Shown here one piece after another: positions 38,037 to 50,500 of a DNA stretch of 64,000 bases. The stretch spans positions 111,183,001 through 111,247,000 of the forward strand of contig NC_058092.1 of the NCBI RefSeq assembly GCF_020171115.1, given 5' to 3'. The notes beneath the pieces are model-generated. The model was given only the letters and a program-made list of their open reading frames with translations. It did not search any database and was not told the origin of the DNA. Within the stretch, counting starts at the first letter, position 1. Every line of letters starts with the position of its first letter. The position numbers and the translations under genes were made by a program. Source of the stretch: Neogale vison. Taxonomy: Eukaryota > Chordata > Mammalia > Carnivora > Mustelidae.

Positions 38037-40884
38037 AGCACTGGCATTTCTACCTGGATTTTTTATCTAGGATGGCCTTGGAATGCAGGTGTGGTCTCAT
38101 GGGGCCATGGTAGACATTTCCTCTTTAAGTATCCTGGTGGCTCTCCATAGTTTGGTGGCTTATTCGGTGAGGGAAGAGTGCAGTTTTCCATCTCTGGGTG
38201 CACAGATACTGGGATTTCAGAGATGGGCTATGGGTTGGCCCCTGGAAAATCCCACCAGGTGTTAGGATTTGGGCCTAGGTGCGTACCAGGCCTGCAATGA
38301 GGGATCTTGGTGTGCAACTGAGAGTGCTTGTTTGAACACATGCTCAGGCTGAGTGTCACAATGCCTGTTTGTGCCCAGGGAAGCTCTCAGGATTGGGCTT
38401 GGTCTCATTGGCCATGGAGCTGGCTACCACTTTGAGGGTTGGACACCCATCCCACAGCCAGATTTCCTGCCATGGGGAAGGAGGAGTTCTCTATTGTGCT
38501 TCAGGTTCCGCCATTGACAGGGTTTCCAGCAAAGATCAGGGGATAGGTGCCTGAAGACCAAGGATGGGTAGAGATGACGTACTAGGATATGGGCACTGCT
38601 CTCAGTGTGGTTGACTTTGGTCTGGACTCAGGGTCTGTCAGACACAACGCTAGTGGCCAGGGCAGCCTATAAATCGGGATTCCCTCGAGAGCCGAGCAGA
38701 TTGATCCTCATGTGGGATTTCTGGGCAGACTCACCAGGCACTTCTCCTTTCTATGGAGAAGGCAGAATACTGTGTTGTGGTTCCAGAATTCCCTATCAAA
38801 AGGGCTTGGGGACCAGTAGGGTAAGGATTGAATTGTAAACAGAAGCAACAGTTCAATTCAATGCCAAGTGGTAGGCTGTTCCAATGTGCAGTGGCTTATT
38901 CGAGATATCCAGCACCTGAGTAAGGCAGAATCAAATGTTTGCTCACATTGGAGTTTGTGTCTATAATGAGTGACAAATGGAGGGGTAGCGTCAAGAGGCC
39001 ATGGAGGATTTCCTAAGCTGAGGATTGTGAGATGCTCCAAATAGCAAGGTTTCCTTCTACTGGACAGGTGGAGTCTGGTTCGTTTGCTCCAATGCCCCCC
39101 ATGTGGAAAGTTTGGATAGCAGAGCTCTCCCACATGGATGCCTATAAAGCATACCTCCATTGACCATTGTAGCTGTGGAACATGGCAAGATCTTTCTGGT
39201 GCCTCTGGGGCGAAGTCCTAAGGCCTTGAGTTGACATGGAATCTCTTGCAGATGGGCCACAATGCTGGTTTGTTACGAGGGAGATCTTAGAATGTGCTGG
39301 TGTCTAAGGTGCCATGCAGGATTCTTCTACCCTGAGGGTTTGGCATAGTTCGAAGTGCACACTTTCCTTCTGGGGACAGGAGATGTTCTGTTGTGTGGCT
39401 CAGGGACCACCTGTTGTATCATAAGTTGGTATTCCAAAACAGGACTCCGAGGACAGATGCTTGGAAACCTAATCTAGGGTTCCTGTGAGGTCCTATGTGC
39501 ATGTCAGGTTCAATATTCTGACTCAGGACCATTGACGTGGCTGTCTGCCTGGATATCAGTGATCAGGGTGTTTCAGACAACACATTTGCACCCAGAACGA
39601 CCAAAAATATTCTGTGGGCTCAGGGGCCTTGCAGGTTTCTCATAATTTGGAAGGTTTCGTCCACTGTGACAGGCACAATTTCCTTGGGGATGACAGGCAT
39701 AGTCCTGTGATGTAGATCCAGGGACCCTATTCTGAAGGGCATGTGAGCCATGGTTTTGGGAGAGAAGTCTGTAAACACAAATTAGGATTTGGGTTAGTGA
39801 CATGGTGTTCTCAGGCCCAATGCATAGACCTGGATTGCAGCTTGTCAAGAACTTTAATTAGCGTGACAGGAAGCCCTTAGCAAGGCTTTTCTATCTGGAT
39901 TGTGTGTCCAGGATGGCCTCAGAATGCAGATGTGGTCTCATGGGTCCATGGGAGACATTTTCTCTCTAAGAATCTTGGTGGCTCAAAATCGTTTGGTGGC
40001 TTTTCCGGGGAAGGAAAGAGTGCTGTTTTCCATCTTAGGTGTGCCCTGATACAGGGATTCCAGAAACGTGCTTTAGGTCTTGTCACCTGGAAAATCCCAC
40101 CGAGGGTTATGATTTGGGCCTAAAAGCGTACCAGGCCTGCAATGCGGGATACTGGTGGTGCAACTTAAAGTGCTTTTGAAAGCTTGCTCAGGCTTAGTGT
40201 CACAATGCCTATTTGTGCCCAGGGCGGCCCTCAGGAGTGGGCGTGGTCTCATTGGTCATGCAGGTGGCTACCACTTTGAAGGTTGGACACCCATCCCAAC
40301 AGCCAGGTTTTCCTGCCTTGGGGAAGAAGGAGTTCTCTATTTTATTTCAGGTCCCCCCATTGGTAGGGTTTTCAGCAAAATACTGGGGACAGATGCCTGA
40401 ATACCAAGGATGGGTAGAGATGACAGGGTAGGGCTATGGCCCGTCCCACATGCTACATATGGGTCCCACTCTCTGGGTGGCTGACACTAAGTCGGGGCTC
40501 AGGCTCTGTCAGACACAGCACTAGTGGCCAGGGCAGCCATTAAATTGGTGTTCCCTTAAGGTCTGAGCAGATTGATCCTAATGTGGGGTTTCTGGGCAGC
40601 CTTACCAGGCACTACTTCTTTCTATGGGGAAGGCAGAATGCTGTGTTGTGGCTCTATAATTCCCTTTCAAGAGGACCTGGGGATCAGTTGGGTGAGGAAA
40701 GAATTGTAAACACAAGCTGTCGTTAAATTCAGTGGAAGCAGTAAGCAGTTCCATTGTGCTGTGGCTTATTTGAGATATCCAGCACCTGAGTAAGGGCAGA
40801 TATCAGATATTTGTTCACGCTGGATTTTCTGTCTATGATGACTGACATATGGAGGGGTGGCGTCAAGTGGCCATGGAGGATTTC

Positions 40885-40905
40885 CTACGCTGAGCATCCT
40901 TAGAG
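40885..40905. other. Orientation switch - to +, class A m3 against class A m6
   Basis: The left side is complement m3 (GGATTTCCTACGCTGAG). The right side is direct m6 (CATCCTTAGAGAGGAAA). No foreign DNA lies between them, and no clear microhomology is visible. Confidence 0.85.
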
Positions 40906-41171
40906 AGGAAATGTCTCCCATGGACTGGTGAGACCACACCTTCATTCAGAGGCCATCCTGGTCACATAATCCAGATAGAAAAGACTGTGCTACCGACTTC
41001 CAGTCACCATAATTACAGTTCCTGACCAGCTGCTCTCCAGGTCTATGCATTGGGCCGGTGATCACCTCCCCACTGACCCTAACTCGAATTTGGGTTTGCA
41101 CAATTTTCCCCCAAAACCATGGCTCATACGCCCTCCAGGATGGGGTCTCTGGAGCCACAGCACAGGTCTGT

Positions 41172-41195
41172 GCCAGCCATACAACCTGTGGTCCC
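41172..41195 (+). other. Deletion junction joining m1 to m2
   Basis: GTGCCAGCCAT of m1 runs straight into ACAACCTGTGGTCCCTGAG of m2, dropping about 265 bp present in neighbouring units. About 2 bp of microhomology (AT) is at the join. Confidence 0.8.
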
Positions 41196-42683
41196 TGAGC
41201 CACACAACAGAACATGTCCTGTCCCCAGAAGGAAACCGTGTCTTAGACCTGTGCCAAACCCTCAGGGTAGGAGAATCCTGCATCCTGCATGGCACCTTAG
41301 ACATAATCACATTCTAAGATCTCCCTGGTAACAAACCAGCATTGTGGCCCATCTGCAAGAGATTCCATGTCAACTCAAGGCCTTGGGACTTAGCCCCAGA
41401 GCCACAAAAACGAACCTGCCATGTTCCTGCCCTGCTATGATCAATGGAGGTGTGTTTTCGAAGCATCCATGCGGGAAAGCCCTGCTACCCAAACTTTCCA
41501 CTTGGGGGGCACTGGAGCAAACAAACCAGACTCCACCTGTCCAGTAGAAGGAAACCTTGCTGTTTGGAACATCTCACAATCCTCGGCATGGGAAAACCTC
41601 CATGGCCTCTTGATGCCATCCCTCCATTTGTCACTCATCATAGGCACAAACGCCAGTGTGAGCAAATATCTGATTTCACCTTACACTGGTGCTCGATATC
41701 TCGAATAAACCGCTGCACATCCGAAATGTTTTCTGCTTCGCATTGAATTGAACCATAGCTTGTATTTACAATTCCATCCTCATCCTACTGGTTCCCAAGC
41801 CACCTTGATAGGGAATTCTGGAGCCACAACGCAGCATACTGCCTTCCCCTTAGAAACAAGTCGTGCCTGGTGAGTCTGCCCAGAAATCCCACATGAGGAT
41901 CAATCTGCTCGGCCCTCGAGGGAACCCCGTTTTATAGGATGCCCTGGCCACTAGTACTGTGTCTGACAGAGCCTGAGACTTGACCTAGTGTCACTCACCC
42001 AGAGAGCAGGCCCCAAATGTAGCATGTGGTATCGGCCATGGCCCAAGTCCCTCATCTCTATTCATCCTTGGTAATCAGGTAACTTTCCACAGACCTTTAC
42101 TGAATGGGGGAACCTGGAGCACAATAGAGAACTCCTCCTTCCCCATGGCAGGAAATCTGGCTGTTGGGATGGGTGTACAAACCTCAAAGTGGGAACCACC
42201 TGCATGGCCAATGAAAAAACGACTACACCTGAGGGCCAAACTGGCCCCAAGAAGGCATTTTGACCCTAATCCTGAGCATGCTTTCAAACGAGCCCTCTCA
42301 GTTGCACCACCATGATTCTGCATTGCAGGCCTGGTACGCCCCTAGGCCCAAATCCTAACGCTTGGTGGGTTTTTCCAGCCACCCAGACACAGCCTGTCTC
42401 TGGCATCCCTGTATTGTGGTACCTCAATGATGGAAAGAGCACTCTTCCCACCCCCAAAAAGCCACCAAACTATGGGGAGCCCCAGGATTCTTAGAGATGA
42501 AAAGTATCCCATGGTCCTATGAGACCAGACCAGCATTCTGAGGCCATCCTGGACACACAATCCAGAAAGAATATCCTACCAACTTCCAGGCACCCTAATT
42601 ACAGTTCCTGACGAGCTGCCCTCCAGGTCCACACATTGGGCCTGCAATCACCTCGCCACAAACCTAACCCGAATTTGGGTTTG

Positions 42684-42991
42684 CAGACTTCTCTCCCAAA
42701 ACCATGGTTCACATGCCTTCCAGGATTGGGTCTCTGGATCCACACCACAGGACTGTGTCGGCCATCCCCAAGGAAACTGTGCCCATCACATTTGTCCGAA
42801 CCTTCCAGATTAGGAGAAACCTGAAAAGCCCTAGAGTCCACCCCAATATTCTTGGTCACTCTGGATGCAAATAGCAGTCTGAAACACCCTGATCACCTAC
42901 ATCCAGACAGACAGCCAAGTCAATGGTCCTGAGTCAGAACATTGAACCTGACATGCCCCTAGGAACTCATTGGAACACCAGATTAGGTTTT
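42684..42991 (+). repeat. Reference HOR unit, monomer m1 (308 bp)
   Basis: It begins within GTTTGCAGACTTCTCTCCC. Anchors shared with other monomers are TCTGGATCC (about 55 bp in), CATCCCCAAGGAAACTGTG and CTTCCAGATTAGGAG. Limits are set at the CAG of the leading CAGRC motif. Confidence 0.8.
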
Positions 42992-43308
42992 CAGGCATCA
43001 GTCCTCAGGGGCCTGTTCTAGAATAGCAGTTTATGATACAACATGTGGGCCCTGAGCCACACAACAGAACATCTCCTTTCCCCAGAAGTAAACCGTGCTC
43101 TTGGACCTGTTTCAACCCTCAGCATAGACGAATCCTGCATGGCCCCTTAGCCAACAGCACATTCTCAGTTTTCTCTGATAACAAACGAGCATTGTGACCA
43201 TCTTCATGAGACTCCATGTCAACTTAAGGCCTTGGTACTTCGCTCCAGAGCTACCAGAATGAGCCTGCCATGTTCCTCAGCTGCAATGGTCAATGGAGTT
43301 GTGCTTTC
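42992..43308 (+). repeat. Reference HOR unit, monomer m2 (317 bp)
   Basis: It begins within GTTTTCAGGCATCAGTCCTC. Shared anchors are CCTGTTCTAGAAT, TCCTTTCCCCAGAAGTAAAC and TCAACCCTCAGCATAG. Confidence 0.8.
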
Positions 43309-43610
43309 CAGGTATCCATGCGGGAGTGCTCTGCTACCCAAACTTTCCACATAGGGAACCTTAGAGCAAACAAACCAGACTCTCCCTGTCCTGTAGAAGG
43401 AAACCATGCTGTTCTCACAAGCTCCAGAGTGGGAAATTCTCCATGGCCACTTGACGCCACCTCTCCATTTATCAGTCATCATAGAAACATACTCCAGCAT
43501 GAGCAAACATTTGACAACCGCCCTTACTCAGGGGCTGGATTTTCGATACAACCCCTCCATACTGGAACTGCCTTTAGATTGACACTGAATTTAACCATAG
43601 CTTGGGTTTA
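43309..43610 (+). repeat. Reference HOR unit, monomer m3 (302 bp)
   Basis: It begins within CTTTCCAGGTATCCATGCGG. Shared anchors are GGAACCTTAGAGCAAAC, CCTGTAGAAGGAAACC and CTCCAGAGTGGGAAA. In complement this monomer holds the GTTTGTTT seed that expanded at 30.93 kb. Confidence 0.8.
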
Positions 43611-43937
43611 CAATCCCATCCATAGCCTCATGGTCCGCAAGTCCTCTTGATAGGGAATTCTGGAGACACAACACAGCATTCTGCCATCCCCATAGAGAAG
43701 GATCCCCATCCCCATAGAGAAGAAGAAGGATCTGGTGAGAGTGCCCAGATCTCCACATGATGATCAATCTGCTCGGCCCTCGAGGGAACCCTGATTAATA
43801 GTTTATCCTCGCCACTAGTGTAGTGTCTGACAGCCTGAGCTCCGGCCTCGTGTCAGCCACCCAGAGGGCAGGGTCCATATCCAGCATGTAAGACCAGCCA
43901 TGGACCAGTGTCATCAACTCTACCCACCCTTGGTATT
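43611..43937 (+). repeat. Reference HOR unit, monomer m4 (327 bp)
   Basis: It begins GGGTTTACAATCCCATCC. Shared anchors are GGAATTCTGGAGACAC and CATCCCCATAGAGAAG. A small local duplication of CCCCATAGAGAAG at about 43,690-43,725 makes this copy longer than usual. Confidence 0.8.
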
Positions 43938-44248
43938 CAGGCATCTGTCCCCAGACCTTTCCTGGAATACCTACCAATGGGGGAACCTGAAGCACAATAG
44001 AGAACTCCTCCTTCCCTATGGCAGAAATCCTGGATGTTGGGATGGGTGTTCAACCCTCAGTGTGGGAGCTAGCTACATTGCCAATGAGACTACGCCCACT
44101 CCTGAGGGCCAACCTGGGAACAAGAAGGCATGGTGACCATCAGCCTGAGCCTGCTTTCAAACAAACGCTATCAATTGCTTCTCCAGGATCCCTCATTACA
44201 GGCCTGGTATGCCCCTAGGCCCAAATCCTAACCCTTGGTGGGATTTTA
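43938..44248 (+). repeat. Reference HOR unit, monomer m5 (311 bp)
   Basis: It begins within GGTATTCAGGCATCTGTCCC. Shared anchors are CTTTCCTGGAATACC, TCCTTCCCTATGGCAG, CAACCCTCAGTGTGGGAG and TGAGACTACGCCCACTCCTG. Confidence 0.8.
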
Positions 44249-44564
44249 CAGGGACCCAGACCCAGAGCCCGTCACTTGAATCCCTGTTTTGGGGCACCCC
44301 TAAGATGGAAAACAGCACTCTTCTTTTCCCTGACAAAGGCACCAAATTATGGGGAGTCTCCAGGATCCTTAGAGAGGAAAAATCTTCCATGGACACATGA
44401 GACCACACCTGCATTCTGAGGCTATCCTGGACACACAATCCAGCAAAGCCTGTGCTACCGCCTTCGAGTCACCCTATTTACAGTTCCTGACAAGCTGACC
44501 TCCATGTCTATGCATTGGGCCTGCGATCACCATGCCACTAACCATAACCCCAGTTTCTGTTTGC
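44249..44564 (+). repeat. Reference HOR unit, monomer m6 (316 bp)
   Basis: It begins within GATTTTACAGGGACCCAGAC. Shared anchors are TCACTTGAATCCCTG and TGAGACCACACCTGCATTC. The next base opens m1 of the following unit. Confidence 0.8.
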
Positions 44565-47542
44565 AGACTTTTCTCCCAAAACCATGGCTCACATGCCCAC
44601 CAGGATGTGGTCTCTGGAGCCACACCACAGAAAAGTGCCTGTCATCCCCAAGAAAACTGTGCCCGTCACAGTTGCCCAAACCCTCCAGATTAGGAAAAAC
44701 CTGCCAGGCCCCTGAGCCCACCCCAATATTGGAGGCCGCTCTGGATCGTGCAGTCTGAAACACCCTGATCACCTCCATCCAGGCAGACAGCCAAATCAAT
44801 GGCCCTGAGTCAGATGATTGAACCAGTCATGCCCCTAGGACTTCACTGGAAGCCTAAATTGGGTTTTCAGACATCTGTCCTAAGAGTCCTGTTCTGTAAT
44901 ACCAAGATATGATACAACATGTGGTTACTGATCCCCACAACAGAACACCTCCTGTCCCCAGAAGGAAACGGTGCTCTTGGACCTGTGTCAAACTTTCAGG
45001 GTAGATAAATCCTGCACGGCCCATTAGCCACCAGCACATTCTCTGACCTCCCTGGTAACAAACCAGCATTGTGACCCATCTTCATGAGATTCCATGTTAA
45101 TTCAAGGCCTTGGTAATTCGCCCCAGAGCCACCAGAATGATCCTGCCATGTTCCTACACTGCAATGGTCAGTGTGCTTTCCAGGCATCCATGTGGGAGTG
45201 CTCTGCTACCCAGTCTTTCCACATGGGGGACCCTGGAGCAAACAAATCAGACTGTCCCTGTCTGGTAGAAGGGAACCTTCTGTTTGGAGCATCTCAGAAG
45301 CAGCAGCATGGAAGTCCTCCATGTCCTCTTGACACAACCCCTCCATTTGCCGGTCATCAAAGACACAAACTCCAGCATGAGCAAACATCTGACATCTGCC
45401 CTTACTCAGGCGCTGAATATTCAATTCAACCGCTGCACACTGGAAGTGCCTTTCACTTGACATTGAATTTAACCATAGCTTGGGTTAGAATTCCATCCTC
45501 AGCCCCCTGGTCCGCAAGCCCTCATGAGAGGGAATTCTGGAGCCACAAAGCAACATTTTCCTTCCCCATAGAAATAAATAGGGACTGGTGAATCTGCCCA
45601 GAATCTCCATATGAGGATCAATCTCTTTGGTGCTCAAGGAAACCTTGATTTATAGGCTGCCCTGAGCACTAGTGCTGTGTCTGACAGAGCCTCAGCCAAG
45701 ACCTAGTTGCAGACACCCACTGATCTGAGCCCATATCCAGCATGTGAGAGCAGCCATGGACAAATTCCGTCACCTCTATCCATCCTTGGTATTCAGGTAT
45801 CTGTCCCCAGACCTTTGCTGGAATCCCTGCTAATGGGGGAACCTGAAGCACAATAGAGAACTCCTCCTTCCCCATGGCAGGAATCCTGGCTGTTGATATG
45901 GGTGTCCAAAACTCAAAGTGGGAGCCAGCTGCATTGCCAATGAGACTACGCCCACTCATGAGGGCTGCCCTGGGCACAAGCAGGCATTGTGACCATCAGC
46001 TTGAGAATGCTTTCAAAGAAACACTCTCAGTTGCACCTCCAGGATCCCGCATTGCAGGCCTCGTACGCCCCTAGGACCAAATCCTAACACTTGGTAGGAT
46101 TTTCCATGTGCCCATACCCAGAGCCCATCACAGGAATCCCTGTTTTGTGCCACCCCTATGATGGAAAACAGCACTCTTCTCTTCCCTGAGAAAGCCACCA
46201 AAGTATTGGGAGCTCCCAGGATCCTTGAGAAGAAAAATCTCCCATGGACCCATGAGTCCACACCTGCATTCAAAGGCCATCGTGGATACACAATCCAGAT
46301 ACAAGAGCCTGTACTACTGCCTTCTAGTCACCTGATTTACAATTCCTGACATGCTGCCCTCCAGGTCTATGTATTGGGCCTGCTAACACCTCACCACTAA
46401 CCCTATCCCGAGTTTGTGTTTGCAGACTTCTCTCACAAAACCATGGCACACATGCCCTACAGGATGGGGCTCCTAGAGTCTCACAACAGGACTGTGCCTG
46501 CCATCCCCAAGGAAACTGGGCCCATCACAGTTGCCCAAACTCTCCTGATTAGGAGAAACCTGAAAGGCTCCTGAACCCACCCCAATTATGGAGGCTGATC
46601 TGGACTCAAATGCGCAGTCTGAAACACCCTATTCACCTCCATCCAGGCGGACATCCAAGTCAATGGTCCTGAGTCAGATGACTGAAACTGACATGGCCCT
46701 AGGACCTCACTGGAAGCCTAGATTAGCTTTTCAGGCATCTTTACTCAGAGGCCTCTTCTAGAATACCAACTTATGATACAACATATTGTCATTGAGCCCC
46801 ACAACAGAAAATCTCCTGTCCCCAGATGGAAGCCGTGCTCTTGGACCTATGTCCAAACCTCAGGGTATATGAAACCTGCACAGTCCCTTAGCCACCAGAA
46901 CATTCTAAGATCTCCCTGGTAACAAACCAGCATTATGACCAATCTTCATGAGACTCCATGTCAACTTCTGGCCTTGGTACTTCGTCCCAGAGCCAGCAGA
47001 ATGAACCTGCCATGTTCCTCAGCTGCAATCGTCAATGGAGGTTTGCTTTCCAGGCATCCATGAAGTAGTGCTATGCTACCCAAACTTTCCACATGGGGGA
47101 CCCTAGAACAACAAATCAGACTGCCCCTGTCTGGAAGAAGGAAACCTTGCTGTTTGGAACATCTCACAATCCCCAGCTTTTGAAATCCTCCATGACCTGT
47201 TGATGCCACCCCTCCCCTTGTCGGTCAACATAGACACAAACCCTAGCATGAACAAACATGTGATATCCGCCCTTACTCAGATGCTGGATATCTAGAATAA
47301 GGCGCTGCACAATGGAACTGCCTTCCAATTGACCCTAAATTGAACTGTAGCTTGTGTTTACATTTCCATCCTCACCCTCCTGGTCCGCAAGCCCTCTTGA
47401 GAGGGAATCCTAGAGCCACAATGCAATATTATGCCTTCCCCGTAGAAAGAAAAAGGACCTGGTGAGTCTGCCCAGAAACTCCACATGAGGATCAATCTGC
47501 TCAGTGCTCGAGGGGACCCCAATTTATAGGCTTCCCTGGGCA

Positions 47543-47565
47543 CTATTGCTGTGACTGAGAGGGCT
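47543..47565. other. Orientation switch + to -, class A m4 against class A m5
   Basis: Direct m4 (GGGCACTATTGCTGTG) is joined to complement m5 (ACTGAGAGGGCTTGTTTGAAA) with no filler. Confidence 0.85.
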
Positions 47566-50500
47566 TGTTTGAAATCATGCTGAGGCTGAGAGTCCCAATG
47601 CCTGCTTGTGTCCAGGTGGCCCTCATGAGTGGGCGTGGTCTCCTTGGCCATGCAGCTGGCTCCCACTTTGAGGGTTGGACACCCATATCAACAGCTAGGA
47701 TTCCTGCCATGGGGAAAGAGGAGTTCTCTATTGTGCTTCAGGTTCCCCCATTAGCAGGGATTCCAGCAAAGGTCTGGGGACAGATGCCTGAATACCAAGG
47801 ATGGGTAGACATGACGGACATGGGCCATGGCCAGTCTCAAATCGTGGATATGGGCCCTGATCTCTGGGTGGCTGACACTCGGTCTTGGGTCAGGATCTGT
47901 CAGACACAGCACTAGTGTCCAGGGAATCCTATTAATTAGGGTTCCCTCGAGGGCCGAGCAGATTGATCCTCATGTAGGGTTTCTAGGCAGTCTCACCAGG
48001 CCCTTCTTGTCTCTATGGGGAAGGCAGAATTCTGCGTTGTGGCTCCAGAATTGCCTATCAAGTGGGCTTGTGGACCAGGAGGCTGAGGATGGAATTGTAA
48101 ACCCAAACTATGGTTACATTCTGTATCAAGTGAAAGGCACTTCCAGTGTGCAGCAGTTGAATCGAGTATTCAGCACCTGAGTAAGGGTGGATGTTAGATA
48201 ATTTTTCATGCTGTAGTTTGTGTCTATGATGACCCACAAGGGGAGGGGCGGCATCAAGAGGCCATGGAGGATTTCCCAGGCTGGGGCTTGTGAGATGCTC
48301 CAAACAGCAAGGTTTCCTTCTACCGGACAGGGGTAGTGTGGTTTGTTTGCTCCAGGGTCCCACATGTGGAAAGGATGGGTAGCATAGCTCTCCTGCATGG
48401 ATGCCTGGAAAGCACACCTCCCTTGACCATTGCAGTGGAGGAACATGGCAGGTTCATTCTGATGGCTCTGAGGCGAAGTACCAAGGACTGGATTGGACAT
48501 GGAATCTCATGAAGATAGGTCACAATGCTGGTTTGTTACCAGGGAGATCTAAAAATGTGCTGGTGGCTAAGGGGCAGTGCAGGATTCATCTAGCTTTAGG
48601 ATTTGACACAGGTCCAAGAGCCCGGATTCCGTCTGGGGACAGGAGATGTTCCGTTGTGTGGCTCAGGGACCATATGTTGTATCATAAGTTGGTATTCCAG
48701 AACAGGCCTCTGATGACAGATCTGTTTCCATCATCTTACTCAGGACCATTAACACTTGTGTCTTCCTAGATGGAGGTGATCAGGGTATTTCAGACTGTGC
48801 ATTTGCATCCAGAGTGGCATCCAATATTGTGGTGGTCTCATGGCCCTTGCAGTTTTCTCCTTATCTGGAAGGTTTTGGCAACTGTGACGGGCACAGTTTC
48901 CTTGGGGAAGGCAGGCACAGTCCTTTATTGTGGCTCCAGAGACCCCATCCTGGAGGGCATGTGAGCCATGAACTTGGGAGATAAGTCTGCAAACACAAAC
49001 TAAGGTTAGAATTAGCGGCGTGGTGATCACAGGCCCAATGCATAGACCTGGAGAGCAGCAAGTCAGGAACTGTAAATCAGGTGACTCGAAGGCGGTAGCA
49101 CAGGCTATTATATCTGATTGAATTTTCAGAATGGCCTCGGAATACAGGTGTGGTCATGGGTCCGTGGTAGATTTTTCCTCTCAAGGATCCTGGCGGGTCC
49201 CAATAGTTTGGTGGCTTTCTCAGGGAAAGGAAGAGTGCTGTTTCCCATCTTAGGGTTGCCCCAGGACAGGGATTCCAGAGACAGGCTTTGGGTTTGGGCA
49301 CATGGAAAATTCCACCAAGGGTTAGGATTTGGGCCTAGGGGCCTACAAGGCCTGCAATGCGGGTCCTGGAGGTGCAACTGAGAGCATTTGTTTGAAAGCA
49401 TGCTCAAGTTGAGGGTCACAATGCCTGATTTTGCCCAGGAAGCCCTCAGGAGTGAGTGTGGTCTCATTGCCCATGCAGCCAGATCATACTCTGAGGGTTG
49501 GACACCCATTTCAAAGCCAGGATTACTCTCATGGGGAAGGAGGAGTTCTCTATTGTGCTTCAGGTTCCCCCATTTGTAGGGATTCCAGCTATGGTCTAGG
49601 GGACAGATGCCTGAATACCAAGGATGGGTAATGATGACTTCCCTGGGCCATGGCTGGTCTAACATGCTCGATATGGGCCCCACCCTCTGGTGGCTGACAC
49701 GAGGTCGGGGCTCAGGCTCTGTCAGACACAGCACTAGTGGCCAGAGTAAACTATAAATAGGGGTTTCCTCCTCAGCTGAGTGGATTGATCCTCATGAGCA
49801 GTTTCTGGGCAGACTCACCAGTCCCTTCTTTCTAGGCGGAAGGCAGAATATTGCATTGCGGCTCCTGAATTCCCTATCAAGAGATTTGGCAGACCAGTAG
49901 AGTGAGGATGAAATTGTAATCCGAAGCTAGGATTAAATTCAGTGCCAAGGGAAAGGCAGTTCAAGTGTGCAGCGGCTGATTCCTATATCAGCACCTGAGT
50001 ATGGATGGATGTCAGATGTTTGCACAGGCTGAAATTTGTGTCTATGATGACTGACAAATGGAGAGGTGGTGTCAAGAGGCCATGGAGGATTTCCCACGCT
50101 GGGGCTTGTGAGATGCTCCAAACATCAAAGTTTCTTTTTACCAGAGAGGGGGAGTCAGGTGTGTTTGCCCCAGTTTCTCATGTGGAAAATTTTTGTAGCA
50201 GAGCACTCCCATATGGAGGCCTGGAAAGCACACCTCATTGACCATTGCAGCTGAGAAACATGGCCGGTTCGTTCTGGTTCCTCTGGGGCGAAGTATCAAG
50301 GCCTTGATTTGACATGGAGCCGCATGAAGATGGGTCACAGTGCAGGTTTGTTACCAAAGAGATCTTAGAATGTTCTGGTGGCTAAGCGACTGTGCAGGAT
50401 TCATATACCCTGAGGGTTGGACACAGGTCCAAGAGCACGGCTTCCATCTGGGGACAGGAGATTTTCTGTTGTGGGGCTCAGGGACCATATGTTGTATCAT

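Larger units (their letters stand above)
27004..40892 (-). repeat. Satellite array, class A, inverted (about 7.5 units, the longest block)
   Basis: The m1 anchor GTTTCAGAC or a variant falls at 27,681, 29,551, 31,474, 33,806, 35,657, 37,509 and 39,570. After removing the TTTG expansion, the L1 fragment and the SINE, the spacings are about 1,870, 1,858, 1,860, 1,851, 1,852 and 1,841 bp. All six monomers are present in each unit. Units differ from each other at many single bases, so the block is not freshly amplified. Nothing else is seen here except the insertions listed separately. Confidence 0.9.
40893..47553 (+). repeat. Satellite array, class A (about 3.6 units)
   Basis: m1 anchors are at about 41,098, 42,684, 44,565 and 46,423. 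The first interval is short (about 1.59 kb) because about 265 bp spanning the m1/m2 boundary is missing at 41,180. The others are 1,881 and 1,858 bp. The unit at 42,684-44,564 is used here as the reference for the six monomers. Confidence 0.9.

Noticed and set aside
42684..44564. CENP-B box or centromere signature
   Set aside because: I looked for the TTCGNNNNANNCGGG pattern and did not find it in the monomers. A centromeric role is neither shown nor excluded.
49126..49734. 202-codon minus-strand open frame in the satellite
   Set aside because: Homologous units carry stops and frameshifts at the same place, there is no recognisable domain, and it spans monomer boundaries.
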